DNA from: Mixta mediterraneensis
GTDB taxonomy: Bacteria; Pseudomonadota; Gammaproteobacteria; Enterobacterales; Enterobacteriaceae
Assembly: GCF_014946725.1 (NCBI RefSeq)
Contig: NZ_JACFXY010000001.1
Location: 310,001-374,000, forward strand
Length of the DNA: 64,000 bases
Direction: 5' to 3'
Under the pieces are notes generated by a model. It worked only from the letters and a program-made list of their open reading frames with translations, was not told where the DNA came from and did no database searches. Of the stretch, positions 47,129-55,598 are shown in pieces; the first letter of the stretch is position 1, and every line of letters starts with the position of its first letter. Position numbers and translations under genes: made by a program.

Positions 47129-47677
47129 ATGAAAGTAAAACTGAATAACGTGCGACTGGCATTTCCGGCATTATTTGAACCTAAAACTGTTAACGGTGAA
47201 GGTGAGCCACGTTTTAGCGCCGCATTTATTTTCCCACCAGACCATCCCTGCGTGAAAGAAATTGAAGCGGCTATCGCTCAGGTAGCTAAAGAAAAATGGG
47301 GGCCGAAAGCCGACAGCGTTCTTAAATCCTTACGCACCGGCCTGAAAGTCTGCCTGCACGATGGCGATGAAAAAGCCGAATACGAGGGCTACCCCGGTAA
47401 TAAATTTGTCTCTGCCAGTAATAAAGCACGGCCACTGGTTATCGACCGCGATCGTTCCGCGCTGACCGCCGCCGATGGCAAGCCGTATGCCGGTTGCTAT
47501 GTTAACGCCACCATCGATATCTGGGCGATGGATAACAACTTTGGCAAACGTATTAACGCTTCGCTCGGCGGTGTCCAGTTCTGTCGCGATGGTGATGCAT
47601 TCGCTGGCGGCGGCGTGGCAACCGAAGACGATTTCGACGATGTGAGCGAAGGCGCTGACGCCGAATCGCTGATCTAA
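47129..47677 (+). CDS. DUF2815-family single-strand DNA-binding-like protein
   Basis: The 182-residue protein has the DUF2815 pattern (KLNNVRLAFPALFEPKTVNG, GYPGNKFVSASNKARPLVID, YAGCYVNATIDIWAMDNNFGKRINASLGGVQF), thought to be an OB-fold SSB analogue. Its acidic tail DDFDDVSEGADAESLI resembles SSB tails and the tail of the preceding nuclease. It likely coats single-stranded phage DNA. Confidence 0.82.
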   Translation: MKVKLNNVRLAFPALFEPKTVNGEGEPRFSAAFIFPPDHPCVKEIEAAIAQVAKEKWGPKADSVLKSLRTGLKVCLHDGDEKAEYEGYPGNKFVSASNKARPLVIDRDRSALTAADGKPYAGCYVNATIDIWAMDNNFGKRINASLGGVQFCRDGDAFAGGGVATEDDFDDVSEGADAESLI

Positions 47678-47686
47678 CCCATCCAG

Positions 47687-47703
47687 CCCCGCCGCCAGCG
47701 GGG
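47687..47703 (+). terminator. Hairpin after the DUF2815 gene
   Basis: CCCCGC and GCGGGG pair around a five-base loop. No T run follows, so it may be a stabilising or weak termination element. Confidence 0.4.
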
Positions 47704-47725
47704 TTCAACCTTCAAAGGTGAGCAC

Positions 47726-48100
47726 ATGATGAATACCACCCCATTTAACCAACAACTGGTTTACCTGAACAAAGGCACCCTGAATGAAGAACTGACCGAA
47801 GTTCTGGCCGAGGTAGTGAAAGCGGTACGCGAAACCGGTAAAGCGGGTTCCCTGACACTGACACTCAAAGTGGCAATGTTCAGTAAAGCCAACGAAGACG
47901 TAGTGAAAATCTCCCCGGTTGTCGCCAGCAAAGTACCAGAGGGCGAACGCGCCGAAACCATTATGTATTCGACAGCGGATGGCGATCTGCTGCGTGACGA
48001 CCCCAGCACAGTACGCACCGAACTGAAACAGGTTGATGCCGGACAACAGGAACGGCGCACCCTGCCAGAACAGGAAACCAGCCTGCGTAAAGTTATCTGA
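47726..48100 (+). CDS. Conserved-looking phage protein, unknown function
   Basis: The 124-residue protein (FNQQLVYLNKGTLNEELTEVLAEVVKAVRETGKAGSL... region, acidic C-terminal part) begins at one of two adjacent ATGs after AAAGGTGA. It is in the recombination/replication operon after the SSB-like gene. No domain recognised. Confidence 0.65.
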   Translation: MMNTTPFNQQLVYLNKGTLNEELTEVLAEVVKAVRETGKAGSLTLTLKVAMFSKANEDVVKISPVVASKVPEGERAETIMYSTADGDLLRDDPSTVRTELKQVDAGQQERRTLPEQETSLRKVI

Positions 48101-48131
48101 CCCTTTTAGCCAGTACCAGGGGAAACCACTC

Positions 48132-48157
48132 ACCCGGCCAACGCGCCGGGTTATTTT
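48132..48157 (+). terminator. Terminator before the DUF2303 gene
   Basis: ACCCGGC and GCCGGGT pair around six bases and are followed by TATTTTT. It lies inside the early operon, so the operon must be read by antitermination or several promoters. Confidence 0.7.
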
Positions 48158-48179
48158 TATCCAAAACAGGAACAAAGAA

Positions 48180-48953
48180 ATGACCGAAGCTCAAACTATT
48201 CAGGACATTGTAAAAAGCCAGCAGGTTTTTGATATCCACGGTAACCCAGCGGTTGCCCTACCAGAAGGTTACGAACTGGCCGATCTTGAGCACTTTCTTC
48301 CAGCGCCGCGCCGCATCCGCCAGAACGTAAAACTCTTGTCCGCTGATAGTTTCATCCAGTACTGCGCAAAGTTTGCAACCGATGCCTCGGTGATCCTGGC
48401 CGATGCCAACCAGACAAAGTTAACCGCCCAGCTAGACTACCACGCCGATCCTGCCACACCAGACTGGTGTAGCCACTCCGCTGTTTATCAGTGCGTGAAG
48501 TCCAAACCCTGGAAGATTTGGGAAGAACATGATGAAACCGCTATGGGGCAGGAGGCTTTCGCTGAATTTCTGGAAGACCGCGCTGGCGACATTGTTACCC
48601 CAACCGGTGCGGAACTGCTGGAAATCGCGACTAAATTCCAGGTGATCCGCAAAGCAGTATTTGGTTCCGCTATCCGCCTCGCCACCGGGGAGTTTCAATT
48701 CAACTACAGCGATGAAAACGACAAAGGCACCATTGAGGTACCGGAAGTTATCACGCTGGGCCTGGCACCTTTCCATAACGGTGAATCATATGAGGTGCAG
48801 GCTCGTCTGCGTTACCGCCTGCGCGAAGGTAAGCTGGCCTTTACCTTCAAGCTCATCAACCCGGAGCGCGTGATCGAAGATGCCTTTAACTCTGTCGTTG
48901 AGAGTGTTAAAGCCGGTGTGACCGAAGCAACCGTCTACGACGCGCAAGCCTAA
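48180..48953 (+). CDS. DUF2303-family phage protein
   Basis: The 257-residue protein starts at ATG 48180 (MTEAQTIQDIVKSQQVFD) and contains the DUF2303 region (GYELADLEHFLPAPRR, SFIQYCAKFATDASVI, LDYHADPATPDWCSHSAVY, FKLINPERVIEDAFNSVV). Its function is not known; genes of this family are common beside phage recombination genes. A terminator follows closely. Confidence 0.78.
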   Translation: MTEAQTIQDIVKSQQVFDIHGNPAVALPEGYELADLEHFLPAPRRIRQNVKLLSADSFIQYCAKFATDASVILADANQTKLTAQLDYHADPATPDWCSHSAVYQCVKSKPWKIWEEHDETAMGQEAFAEFLEDRAGDIVTPTGAELLEIATKFQVIRKAVFGSAIRLATGEFQFNYSDENDKGTIEVPEVITLGLAPFHNGESYEVQARLRYRLREGKLAFTFKLINPERVIEDAFNSVVESVKAGVTEATVYDAQA

Positions 48954-48965
48954 ACGACAACACCC

Positions 48966-48990
48966 CACCCGGCGAAATGCCGGGTGTTTT
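48966..48990 (+). terminator. Terminator after the DUF2303 gene
   Basis: CACCCGGC and GCCGGGTG form an 8-bp stem around GAAAT, followed by TTTT. Confidence 0.75.
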
Positions 48991-49009
48991 GCAAAGAGAG
49001 GAATTAACA

Positions 49010-49261
49010 ATGTTGCCCGAATGGAAGTATACCAAGGGTAGCCCACGGCATTTTATAAAAGCGCCAGAATGGGTAACAGTTAGAACTCGAATATTTAAGG
49101 ATGGGAAAGTGATAGGGGATGCGTGGCTGGAAAAGCATGAGATTGGCTCTCGTGCTCTTTCAGTCGGCCATCGAAAAAGAGGTGAGTTCACTGTCGAAAA
49201 CCTTCCTTATAACCCGTACATAGAAGAAATTATCGCAGTCCGCGAAAAGCACTATCCCTGA
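49010..49261 (+). CDS. Small phage protein, unknown function
   Basis: From ATG 49010 behind AGAGG the frame gives 83 residues (MLPEWKYTKGSPRHFIKAPEW, RFTVENLPYNPYIEEI-like end). It lies between the DUF2303 and HNH genes. No family recognised. Confidence 0.5.
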   Translation: MLPEWKYTKGSPRHFIKAPEWVTVRTRIFKDGKVIGDAWLEKHEIGSRALSVGHRKRGEFTVENLPYNPYIEEIIAVREKHYP

Positions 49262-49316
49262 CACCCGTAAATATACCGACCATCCAACTCCGAAATAATC
49301 CATACGGAGATTAACC

Positions 49317-49802
49317 ATGTCTGAAATATGGAAATCTATTCCCGGCTATGAAGATCGATATGAAATCAGCGATCAGGGTAACGTTCGAAGCCGGGTATTT
49401 ATGCAGAGATATTTACTTCGAAACGGTTTAGAAGCATTCCGCCAAACTAAACCGCGCATTATTTCACAGCAGGTGACAAACAGTGGCTACGCACTCGTTC
49501 ATCTGCATCTGAACGGCCATCGCCAGGCCAAAACGGTACACACTCTTGTCGCCAGCGCTTTTATTAGCGGTAAGGGCGCAACAGTAAATCACATCAACGG
49601 CAACAAACTTGATAATCGCGCCACCAATCTGGAGTGGGCCACTTACAGCGAGAACCATCTCCATGCCGTTGCTACTGGACTAAACCAACAGGCCGTGCGC
49701 GTTCAGAACCCCGATACTGGCGAGATATTCCCCTCAATCACCCAGGCGGCAAAGGCCAGCCGATGCAATCACAGGAAAGTAGCCAAATGGGAACGAGTGT
49801 AG
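49317..49802 (+). CDS. HNH homing-type endonuclease (NUMOD4/HNH_3)
   Basis: The 161-residue protein has a NUMOD4-type N-terminus ([23 protein letters not shown]), an HNH core ([28 protein letters not shown]) and a C-terminal helix-turn NUMOD-like part ([19 protein letters not shown]). Such genes behave as mobile free-standing homing endonucleases. Its 3' end overlaps the start of the DNA polymerase gene. Confidence 0.87.
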   Translation: MSEIWKSIPGYEDRYEISDQGNVRSRVFMQRYLLRNGLEAFRQTKPRIISQQVTNSGYALVHLHLNGHRQAKTVHTLVASAFISGKGATVNHINGNKLDNRATNLEWATYSENHLHAVATGLNQQAVRVQNPDTGEIFPSITQAAKASRCNHRKVAKWERV

Positions 49803-51895
49803 AACCTCTTTTTTGCGACCTTGAAACGTACAGCCCAACGCCAATTAATTGTGGTACCCACCGCTATGCTGAGAGTGCCGAAGTAATGTTGTTCGCATGG
49901 GCTATCGGCAATCAGCCTGTTCAGGTTTGGGATTGTACAACTAAAGCCCCCATGCCTGAAAAGCTAAAGTCCGCACTTGATGATCCACAGGTGCTGACCG
50001 TCTGGCACAATGGCGGCATGTTCGACACAGTGATACTTCAACGCGCTATGGGGATCACTATTCCGCTAGATCGTGTTCACGATACGCTGATACAGGCGCT
50101 GGCGCATGGACTCCCCGGTTCGCTTGGTACATTGTGTGGAATACTGAATGTCCCGGTAGATCAGGCAAAAGATAAAGCTGGTAAACAGCTAATTCAGCTA
50201 TTTTGCAAACCCCGTCCGAAAAACAGCAAGATTCACCGTGCCACCAGCCAGACCCACCCCGTCGAATGGCAACGATTCGTTGAATATGCCAAGTCTGATA
50301 TTGAAGCGATGCGGGTAATCTGGAAGCAAATGCCACGATGGAATCTCAACGCCTTTGAAACCCGACTCTGGCATCTCGACCAGCGTATTAACCGGCGCGG
50401 AATCTGCATGGATGTTGAATTAGCTAACGCAGCGATTGTAGCTATCGACGCAGAACAATCACGGTTGGCGGGACTGACACATACTATGACAGATGGCGAT
50501 GTTCAGGCAGCGACACAGCGTGATGCCATGCTCCGCCACATCTCCGCTGCATTTAATATCCAGTTACCCGATATGCAGGCCAGCACGTTACAACGGCGAA
50601 TTGACGATCCCGAAACGCCACCAGCTTTGCGAGAATTACTAACAGTACGTCTGCAATCCTGCACCACCAGCACCAGTAAGTATAAGGCGTTGCTTAAAAG
50701 TATCAGCAGCGACGGACGCTTGCGGGGGACAAAACAATTCTGCGGTGCCTCCCGCACGGGTCGCTGGGCAGGGCGAATATTTCAGCCCGATAACCTCCCC
50801 AGACCTACGCTAAAACAGGACGACATTGATTTTGGTATTGAAGCACTGAAAGCCGGGTGCGCCGATCTGCTTTACGATGATGTGATGCAGTTGACCAGTT
50901 CAGCCTTGCGCGGCTGCATCATGGCCCCTGCGGGTAAAAAACTGGTGGTATCTGACCTTAGCAACATCGAGGGACGCGTACTGGCGTGGCTGGCCGGGGA
51001 GAAGTGGAAGCTACAGGCATTTCGAGATTATGACACCATCATCGGCACCGATGAAAAAGGTGAAGCAATCCGCGCTGGCCATGACCTGTACAAACTGGCC
51101 TATGCAAAATCTTTCGGCGTCCACCCGGATGAAGTGGACAAAGATCAGCGTCAGGTCGGCAAAGTGCAGGAACTGGCGCTGGGCTATGAAGGGGGCGTTG
51201 GCGCATTTCTGACATTCTCTCTGGCGTACAACATCGACCTCGAAGAAATGGCCTCTGCCGCTATCGACAACATTCCGCGTCACATACTGGATGAAGCCGT
51301 TCGTGCATATGAATGGGCGGTAAAACAGAAGCGAACCTACGGGCTGTCAAAACGCGCTTATGTTGTTTGCGACTCCTTTAAACGGCTCTGGCGCGAAGCA
51401 CACTCGGCAACGTTCAGCTTCTGGAAGGAGATCGACCAGGCCACCCGCCGCGCCATTGCTACACCCGGCATAACAATTTCCTGCCGAAAACTAAAACTTC
51501 GCCGTGATGGAAGCTGGCTTCGTATCCAGCTTCCCTCCGGCCGAGCGGTCTGTTACCCCGGCGCACGTATCGACGACAGCGGCAAGATCAGCTATATGGG
51601 CATCAACACCTACAGCCGGAAATGGCAACGCCTGCAAACCTACGGCGGCAAACTGGCGGAGAACGTTACCCAGGCTACCGCCCGTGATGTGATGGCAGCG
51701 AATATGCCCTGTGTGGAGGACAACGGTTACGACATCATACTGACGGTGCATGACGAAGTGCTGACGGAAGCCCCCGACACCGCCGATTACTCCCACGAAC
51801 ACCTGAGCACTCTGCTCGCAACTAACCCCGCATGGGCTTTAGATCTGCCGCTATCTGCTGGCGGATTCGAGGCGTATCACTATCGTAAGGACTAA
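49787..51895 (+). CDS. Phage DNA polymerase, family A (PolI-like) with 3'-5' exonuclease
   Basis: About 702 residues from the ATG at 49787, which follows AGGAAA; an ATG at 49763 is an alternative. Exonuclease motifs: [22 protein letters not shown] and YAKSDIEAM. Polymerase motif [13 protein letters not shown], motif B region [16 protein letters not shown] and motif C LTVHDEV are intact. Together with the primase-helicase and SSB-like protein it gives the phage its own replication set. The start lies 16 bases inside the HNH gene. Confidence 0.92.
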   Translation: MGTSVEPLFCDLETYSPTPINCGTHRYAESAEVMLFAWAIGNQPVQVWDCTTKAPMPEKLKSALDDPQVLTVWHNGGMFDTVILQRAMGITIPLDRVHDTLIQALAHGLPGSLGTLCGILNVPVDQAKDKAGKQLIQLFCKPRPKNSKIHRATSQTHPVEWQRFVEYAKSDIEAMRVIWKQMPRWNLNAFETRLWHLDQRINRRGICMDVELANAAIVAIDAEQSRLAGLTHTMTDGDVQAATQRDAMLRHISAAFNIQLPDMQASTLQRRIDDPETPPALRELLTVRLQSCTTSTSKYKALLKSISSDGRLRGTKQFCGASRTGRWAGRIFQPDNLPRPTLKQDDIDFGIEALKAGCADLLYDDVMQLTSSALRGCIMAPAGKKLVVSDLSNIEGRVLAWLAGEKWKLQAFRDYDTIIGTDEKGEAIRAGHDLYKLAYAKSFGVHPDEVDKDQRQVGKVQELALGYEGGVGAFLTFSLAYNIDLEEMASAAIDNIPRHILDEAVRAYEWAVKQKRTYGLSKRAYVVCDSFKRLWREAHSATFSFWKEIDQATRRAIATPGITISCRKLKLRRDGSWLRIQLPSGRAVCYPGARIDDSGKISYMGINTYSRKWQRLQTYGGKLAENVTQATARDVMAANMPCVEDNGYDIILTVHDEVLTEAPDTADYSHEHLSTLLATNPAWALDLPLSAGGFEAYHYRKD

Positions 51896-51899
51896 CCCT

Positions 51900-52112
51900 A
51901 TGAAATACCTGTATGTGGTGATGGATGGCCGCGCACAATTCGACATTAACCGGGCCGCGATACTAGAGTGTTGCGGTAATAAAAAACCATCCTGGAAATC
52001 CCTGCGTGAAGATTGGGGTGAACAGGGAGCCGTGCTCGTCCGGTGCCACCAGTCTCAAATTAACGGCGAAAATGTTTACACCGATGAGGAAGTCGTCGGC
52101 GTTATCAACTGA
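51900..52112 (+). CDS. Small phage protein, unknown function
   Basis: The 70-residue protein (MKYLYVVMDGRAQFDINRAAI, EQGAVLVRCHQSQINGENVYTDEE) has a good AAGGA ribosome site overlapping the end of the polymerase gene. Probably cotranscribed. No known family recognised. Confidence 0.55.
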   Translation: MKYLYVVMDGRAQFDINRAAILECCGNKKPSWKSLREDWGEQGAVLVRCHQSQINGENVYTDEEVVGVIN

Positions 52113-52127
52113 TCGAGGCCAACCCTT

Positions 52128-52358
52128 ATGTCTTTTAAAAATTACGACAGCCCCCTGTATTACCGGGCTGCGCGTGAGGCTGCGCAAATTGAACGTGAAG
52201 GTGACTATCGCCGCGCGGCAAAGGTATGGACAAAAGCCAGCCGCTTATCACGCAACGGAGTTAACCAAGAGTGGAGCGAAAACCGCTCCGACTTTTGCCT
52301 GATGCAGGTCGGGCGGGAAAAACTCAAAGAGGCGGTTATCGATGGCCTACATCCGTGA
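52128..52358 (+). CDS. ANR-family transcriptional regulator
   Basis: The 76-residue helical protein has the ANR pattern (YDSPLYYRAAREAAQIEREGDYRRAAKVWTKASRLSR... then ENRSDFCLM). ANR proteins are small regulators that can bind and inhibit AraC-type activators in enteric pathogens. Here it is encoded in a phage early operon and overlaps the VRR-NUC gene by 17 bases. Confidence 0.7.
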   Translation: MSFKNYDSPLYYRAAREAAQIEREGDYRRAAKVWTKASRLSRNGVNQEWSENRSDFCLMQVGREKLKEAVIDGLHP

Positions 52359-52611
52359 ATCCACCATCGAAAAACATCTGGTAGCGGGAGTGAAAAAGGC
52401 TGGCGGCATCGCGTACAAGTTTTTATCTCCCGGTCGCCGTGCGGGGCCGGATCGGGTGGTACTGCTACCGGGTGGCCGGGCAGTCTTCGTCGAGTGCAAA
52501 GCCCCCGGCGAAAAGCCACGCCCCGAACAGTTGCGCGAACATGAACGGCTTCGGGCGCGGGGCTTTACCGTAGTGGTGCTGGATAGCAAAAATCTGGAGG
52601 GAATATTGTGA
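52342..52611 (+). CDS. VRR-NUC domain nuclease
   Basis: The 89-residue protein carries the compact PD-(D/E)xK fold of VRR-NUC proteins: GRRAGPDRVVLLPGGRAVF, then VECKAPGEKPRPEQLREHER with the E-x-K and late glutamine. These phage enzymes are Holliday-junction-type or flap nucleases. Its end overlaps the next small gene by 4 bases. Confidence 0.85.
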   Translation: MAYIRESTIEKHLVAGVKKAGGIAYKFLSPGRRAGPDRVVLLPGGRAVFVECKAPGEKPRPEQLREHERLRARGFTVVVLDSKNLEGIL

Positions 52612-52769
52612 GTAAACGTGATGATCCGCAATTGCGGGTACGAATCCCGCAAGAACTTAAAGATGCGCTGGAGAAAATAGCTTCTGATAACGACAGAACA
52701 CTGACCGCCGAGATCACAAGGCGGCTACGTGAAAGCCTTGAACAGGATGGGGTCACTTTCTCTTACTGA
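52608..52769 (+). CDS. Arc-like ribbon-helix-helix protein A
   Basis: A GTG start behind GGAGGG gives 53 residues: SKRDDPQLRVRIPQELKDAL followed by an RHH helix pair (SDNDRTLTAEITRRLRESL). The first 14 residues are the same as in the converging protein B, but the DNA differs at many third positions. The 3' ends of the two genes overlap by 17 bp. It is the size of P22 Arc and probably binds DNA as a dimer. Confidence 0.72.
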   Translation: MSKRDDPQLRVRIPQELKDALEKIASDNDRTLTAEITRRLRESLEQDGVTFSY

Positions 52770-53082
52770 GGACATTGTGGAGTTTTTCGACCGCATCCCG
52801 CAATTCATCTTTATTAGCATCGGCCCAAGCCAGACCAAATTCACGTTCGTATTTTTCTTCTAATTCCTCACGCGCCATAACCTCAGCCTCATGGACGTCA
52901 ACCATGACATAGTACCCGGTCGAAGTGTTACCAAGATGGTTGTCTTGTATCAAAGTGGCTTCCAACCGGTCAACGATTTCCGCAGTCAAAGTTCGCTTAT
53001 TTAAACGCGCTTTTTCCTCAAGCTCACTCTTGAGTTCTGCGGGGATACGCACCCGTAGTTGTGGATCATCTCTTTTGCTCAT
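52753..53082 (-). CDS. Arc-like ribbon-helix-helix protein B
   Basis: From ATG 53082 the frame gives 109 residues: the N-terminal 45 are Arc-like (SKRDDPQLRVRIPAELKSEL, NKRTLTAEIVDRLEATL) and a longer C-terminal region (GYYVMVDVHEAEVMAREELEEKYEREFG) is highly charged and helical. It converges on protein A. Upstream lies a region rich in TGTGAG, CTCACA and AGTACTAA repeats, a probable operator for one or both proteins. Confidence 0.75.
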   Translation of the reverse strand: MSKRDDPQLRVRIPAELKSELEEKARLNKRTLTAEIVDRLEATLIQDNHLGNTSTGYYVMVDVHEAEVMAREELEEKYEREFGLAWADANKDELRDAVEKLHNVLSKRK

Positions 53083-53101
53083 CGCTGCCGCCTGAAAAAA
53101 T

Positions 53102-53123
53102 TGTGAGAACAACATGCCTCACA
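53102..53123. promoter_or_regulatory. Inverted repeat upstream of Arc-like gene B
   Basis: TGTGAG and CTCACA flank ten bases. A further CTCACATTGAG lies at about 53170, and GAGTACTAA is repeated at about 53150 and 53178. The group fits an operator region between divergent genes. Confidence 0.45.
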
Positions 53124-53129
53124 TTTGTG

Positions 53130-53158
53130 TTGACTTCAAGCCTCACGGAGAGTACTAA
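53130..53158 (+). promoter_or_regulatory. Rightward promoter before the small helical gene and Rha-type regulator
   Basis: TTGACT, 17 bases, TACTAA. It lies within the repeats that may bind the Arc-like proteins, so it could be repressed by them. Confidence 0.5.
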
Positions 53159-53199
53159 TATTTTAGTTCTCACATTGAGTACTAAATGAGGTATTGGAT

Positions 53200-53376
53200 A
53201 TGGCTATAAAACCGTCACAACTTCATCATGCGGATTTACTCGCACATCTGGCCAGCCTACTTGAAGCTGCGCAGTTGCTGGTGATCTTCAATGGTGGGTA
53301 TCAGCTAGCGTTAGAAATTATTAATTTTGTACAACAGGCTGCGAAGGAGGCCGCAAATGCAGATGAGCAGTTTTGA
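53200..53376 (+). CDS. Small helical phage protein
   Basis: ATG behind TGAGG encodes 58 residues (SQLHHADLLAHLASLLEAAQ, then LALEIINFVQQAAKEAANAD), predicted mostly helical. It is the first gene after the promoter at 53130-53158 and overlaps the possible first start of the Rha-type gene. No family recognised. Confidence 0.5.
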   Translation: MAIKPSQLHHADLLAHLASLLEAAQLLVIFNGGYQLALEIINFVQQAAKEAANADEQF

Positions 53377-54157
53377 AATGAAAAACGCACCAGTAGCGCC
53401 AACTACCGATGCGTCAGTAAAACATTCAAGCTTAGGAGGCTTAACGATGTATACCTCACAGGATAATAGCGCGGCCCCCATAACTATGTCCAGCCGGGAG
53501 ATCGCCACTCTGGTTGAATCCCGACATGATAAGGTCAAGCAATCCGTTGAACGCCTTGCCAATCGTGGTGTTATTAGTCTTCCCCCAATGGGGGAATACC
53601 TCGACCGCCTGGGCCGAAAAGCTCACGAATACCACCTTACCAAACGTGACAGCTACGTAGTTGTCGCGCAACTCTGCCCGGAGTTTACCGCCAGACTGGT
53701 TGACCGTTGGCAGGAACTGGAAGCCCGCAACGCTATACCTGTTATCGATCCGATGGTTGCTCTTAACGACCCGGCTACAATGCGCGGTTTGCTGCTTGGT
53801 TATACCGAAAAGGTGCTCACCCTGGAAAACCAGGTGCAGGAAATGAAACCGGATGTTGATGCCCTGTGCCGCATCGCAAAATCTGACGGTGGCAGCTGCA
53901 TCACCACTGCGGCCAAAGATCTGCAAATTCGGCCAAAAGACCTCTTCGCTTACCTCAGCGCCAATAACTGGATCTACCGCCGCGCCGGGGGCAAAAGCTG
54001 GCTTGCTTACCAAAGCAAGATCCAGTCTGGTTTGCTGGAGCATAAAGTCACCGTTGTCACCAGGGGGGATGGTTCAGAAAAGACCGTCGAGCAAGTACTG
54101 GTAACGCCAAAAGGATTAGCCAAACTATCACAGTTGCTGAACCAGCAGGCAGCATAA
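53357..54157 (+). CDS. Rha/ANT-type phage regulatory protein (antirepressor-like)
   Basis: The N-terminal Rha domain (MSSREIATLVESRHDKVKQSVE, HEYHLTKRDSYVVVAQL) and a C-terminal antirepressor KilAC-like domain (ITTAAKDLQIRPKDLFAYLSANNWIYRR) are clear. Two starts have strong ribosome sites: ATG 53357 (GGAGG) and ATG 53447 (AGGAGG, giving MYTSQDNS). An inverted repeat of about 30 bases lies between them. The shorter form, 236 residues, keeps all domains. It ends directly before a terminator. Confidence 0.82.
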   Translation: MQMSSFEMKNAPVAPTTDASVKHSSLGGLTMYTSQDNSAAPITMSSREIATLVESRHDKVKQSVERLANRGVISLPPMGEYLDRLGRKAHEYHLTKRDSYVVVAQLCPEFTARLVDRWQELEARNAIPVIDPMVALNDPATMRGLLLGYTEKVLTLENQVQEMKPDVDALCRIAKSDGGSCITTAAKDLQIRPKDLFAYLSANNWIYRRAGGKSWLAYQSKIQSGLLEHKVTVVTRGDGSEKTVEQVLVTPKGLAKLSQLLNQQAA

Positions 54158-54165
54158 GATAACCG

Positions 54166-54190
54166 GCCCCGCCACAGTGCGGGGCTTTTT
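54166..54190 (+). terminator. Terminator after the Rha-type gene
   Basis: GCCCCGC and GCGGGGC pair around six bases, followed by TTTTT. Confidence 0.85.
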
Positions 54191-54204
54191 ACAGGAACAA
54201 CAGC

Positions 54205-55596
54205 GTGCAACAGGCATTTACCCCCCGCCCTTACCAAAACCTCATTATCGACCATTCCCTGAACCTACCCCGTACCAATATTTGGGCTGGTATGGGTATG
54301 GGAAAAACCGTTGCCACACTGACCACGCTGGAAGATCTCTTTATGTGCGGTGCCGAAACACAGCCGGTGCTGGTTCTCGCCCCCCTGCGTGTTGCACGGT
54401 CAACATGGCCGGATGAAGTCAATAAATGGAACCATCTCCGCAATATTGAGATGCAGCCAATTGTAGGAACAGTTAAAGAACGGCTGGCGGCGCTGCAAAA
54501 CACCAATGCCAGCGTGTATACCACCAACTACGACAATCTGGTCTGGCTGGTTGAAACGCTGGGGGATCGCTGGCCGTTCGGTACGGTAGTCGCCGACGAG
54601 AGCACCCGGTTAAAGTCATTCCGGTTACGGCAAGGCGGCAAACGCGCAGCGGCGCTGGCAAAGGTAGCGCATAAGCACGTAAACCGCTGGATGAATCTCA
54701 CCGGTACGCCTGCACCGAATGGCCTGATCGACCTGTGGGGCCAGGCATGGTTTGTTGATCAGGGCCAGCGTTTGGGCCGTACCTTTGGCGCATTCACTTC
54801 TCGCTGGTTCAACAACATTCAGTTTCCCGGCCAGCAGTGGTCAAAGCTGGAACCCCGCCCCTTTGCGCAGGAGCAAATGCAGGCAGCGCTAAGTGATGTA
54901 ACTATCTCGCTGGATGCAGCCGACTGGTTTGATATTGAGGAACCGATCCACAACGTTATCCGGGTGCAGATGCCAGCAAAGGCGCGGCAACAGTATCAGG
55001 AAATGGAAAAGCTGATGTTTCTGGAACTAGACGGCACCGACATCGAAGTGCAGAACGCCGCCGCTAAAACGGTGAAGTGTCTGCAAATCGCCAGCGGTGC
55101 TGTCTATACCGACGACAAAGGTACGTGGTCAGAGATCAACGACGCCAAATTACAAGCGCTGGAAAGCTTGATTGCCGAATCTGCCGGTATGCCGGTGCTG
55201 GTTGCCTACCACTTTAAAAGCGACTTAGCCCGTTTACTGAAAGCTTTTCCAAAGGGTAAACAGCTTGATTCCGATCCGCAGACGCTGCGCGACTGGAACG
55301 CTGGAAAAATACCGATGCTATTCGCTCACCCTGCCAGCGCAGGCCACGGCCTCAACTTACAGGATGGCGGCAATATACTGGCGTTTTTCTCCCACTGGTG
55401 GGATCTGGAGCAATACCAGCAAATTATCGAACGTATAGGGCCAACGCGCCAGATACAGGCAGGGCATAACCGTCCGGTCTGGATACACCACATTATCGCC
55501 GCCGATACCGTAGACGAACTGGTAATGCAGCGGCGCGATTCAAAACGCGAAGTGCAGGACATCCTGCTCGAAGCCATGAAGAAGCGAGGTATGTGA
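54205..55596 (+). CDS. SNF2/DEAD-type helicase
   Basis: The 463-residue ATPase begins at a GTG behind AGGA (FTPRPYQNLIIDHSL with the Q-like motif). Walker A GMGMGKTVA, DEAx box ADESTRLK, motif III LTGTPAPNGLIDLWGQ and motif VI region QQIIERIGPTRQIQAGH are present. Such phage helicases may remodel branched DNA. It overlaps the downstream AlpA leader region by 4 bases. Confidence 0.88.
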   Translation: MQQAFTPRPYQNLIIDHSLNLPRTNIWAGMGMGKTVATLTTLEDLFMCGAETQPVLVLAPLRVARSTWPDEVNKWNHLRNIEMQPIVGTVKERLAALQNTNASVYTTNYDNLVWLVETLGDRWPFGTVVADESTRLKSFRLRQGGKRAAALAKVAHKHVNRWMNLTGTPAPNGLIDLWGQAWFVDQGQRLGRTFGAFTSRWFNNIQFPGQQWSKLEPRPFAQEQMQAALSDVTISLDAADWFDIEEPIHNVIRVQMPAKARQQYQEMEKLMFLELDGTDIEVQNAAAKTVKCLQIASGAVYTDDKGTWSEINDAKLQALESLIAESAGMPVLVAYHFKSDLARLLKAFPKGKQLDSDPQTLRDWNAGKIPMLFAHPASAGHGLNLQDGGNILAFFSHWWDLEQYQQIIERIGPTRQIQAGHNRPVWIHHIIAADTVDELVMQRRDSKREVQDILLEAMKKRGM

Positions 55597-55598
55597 AG

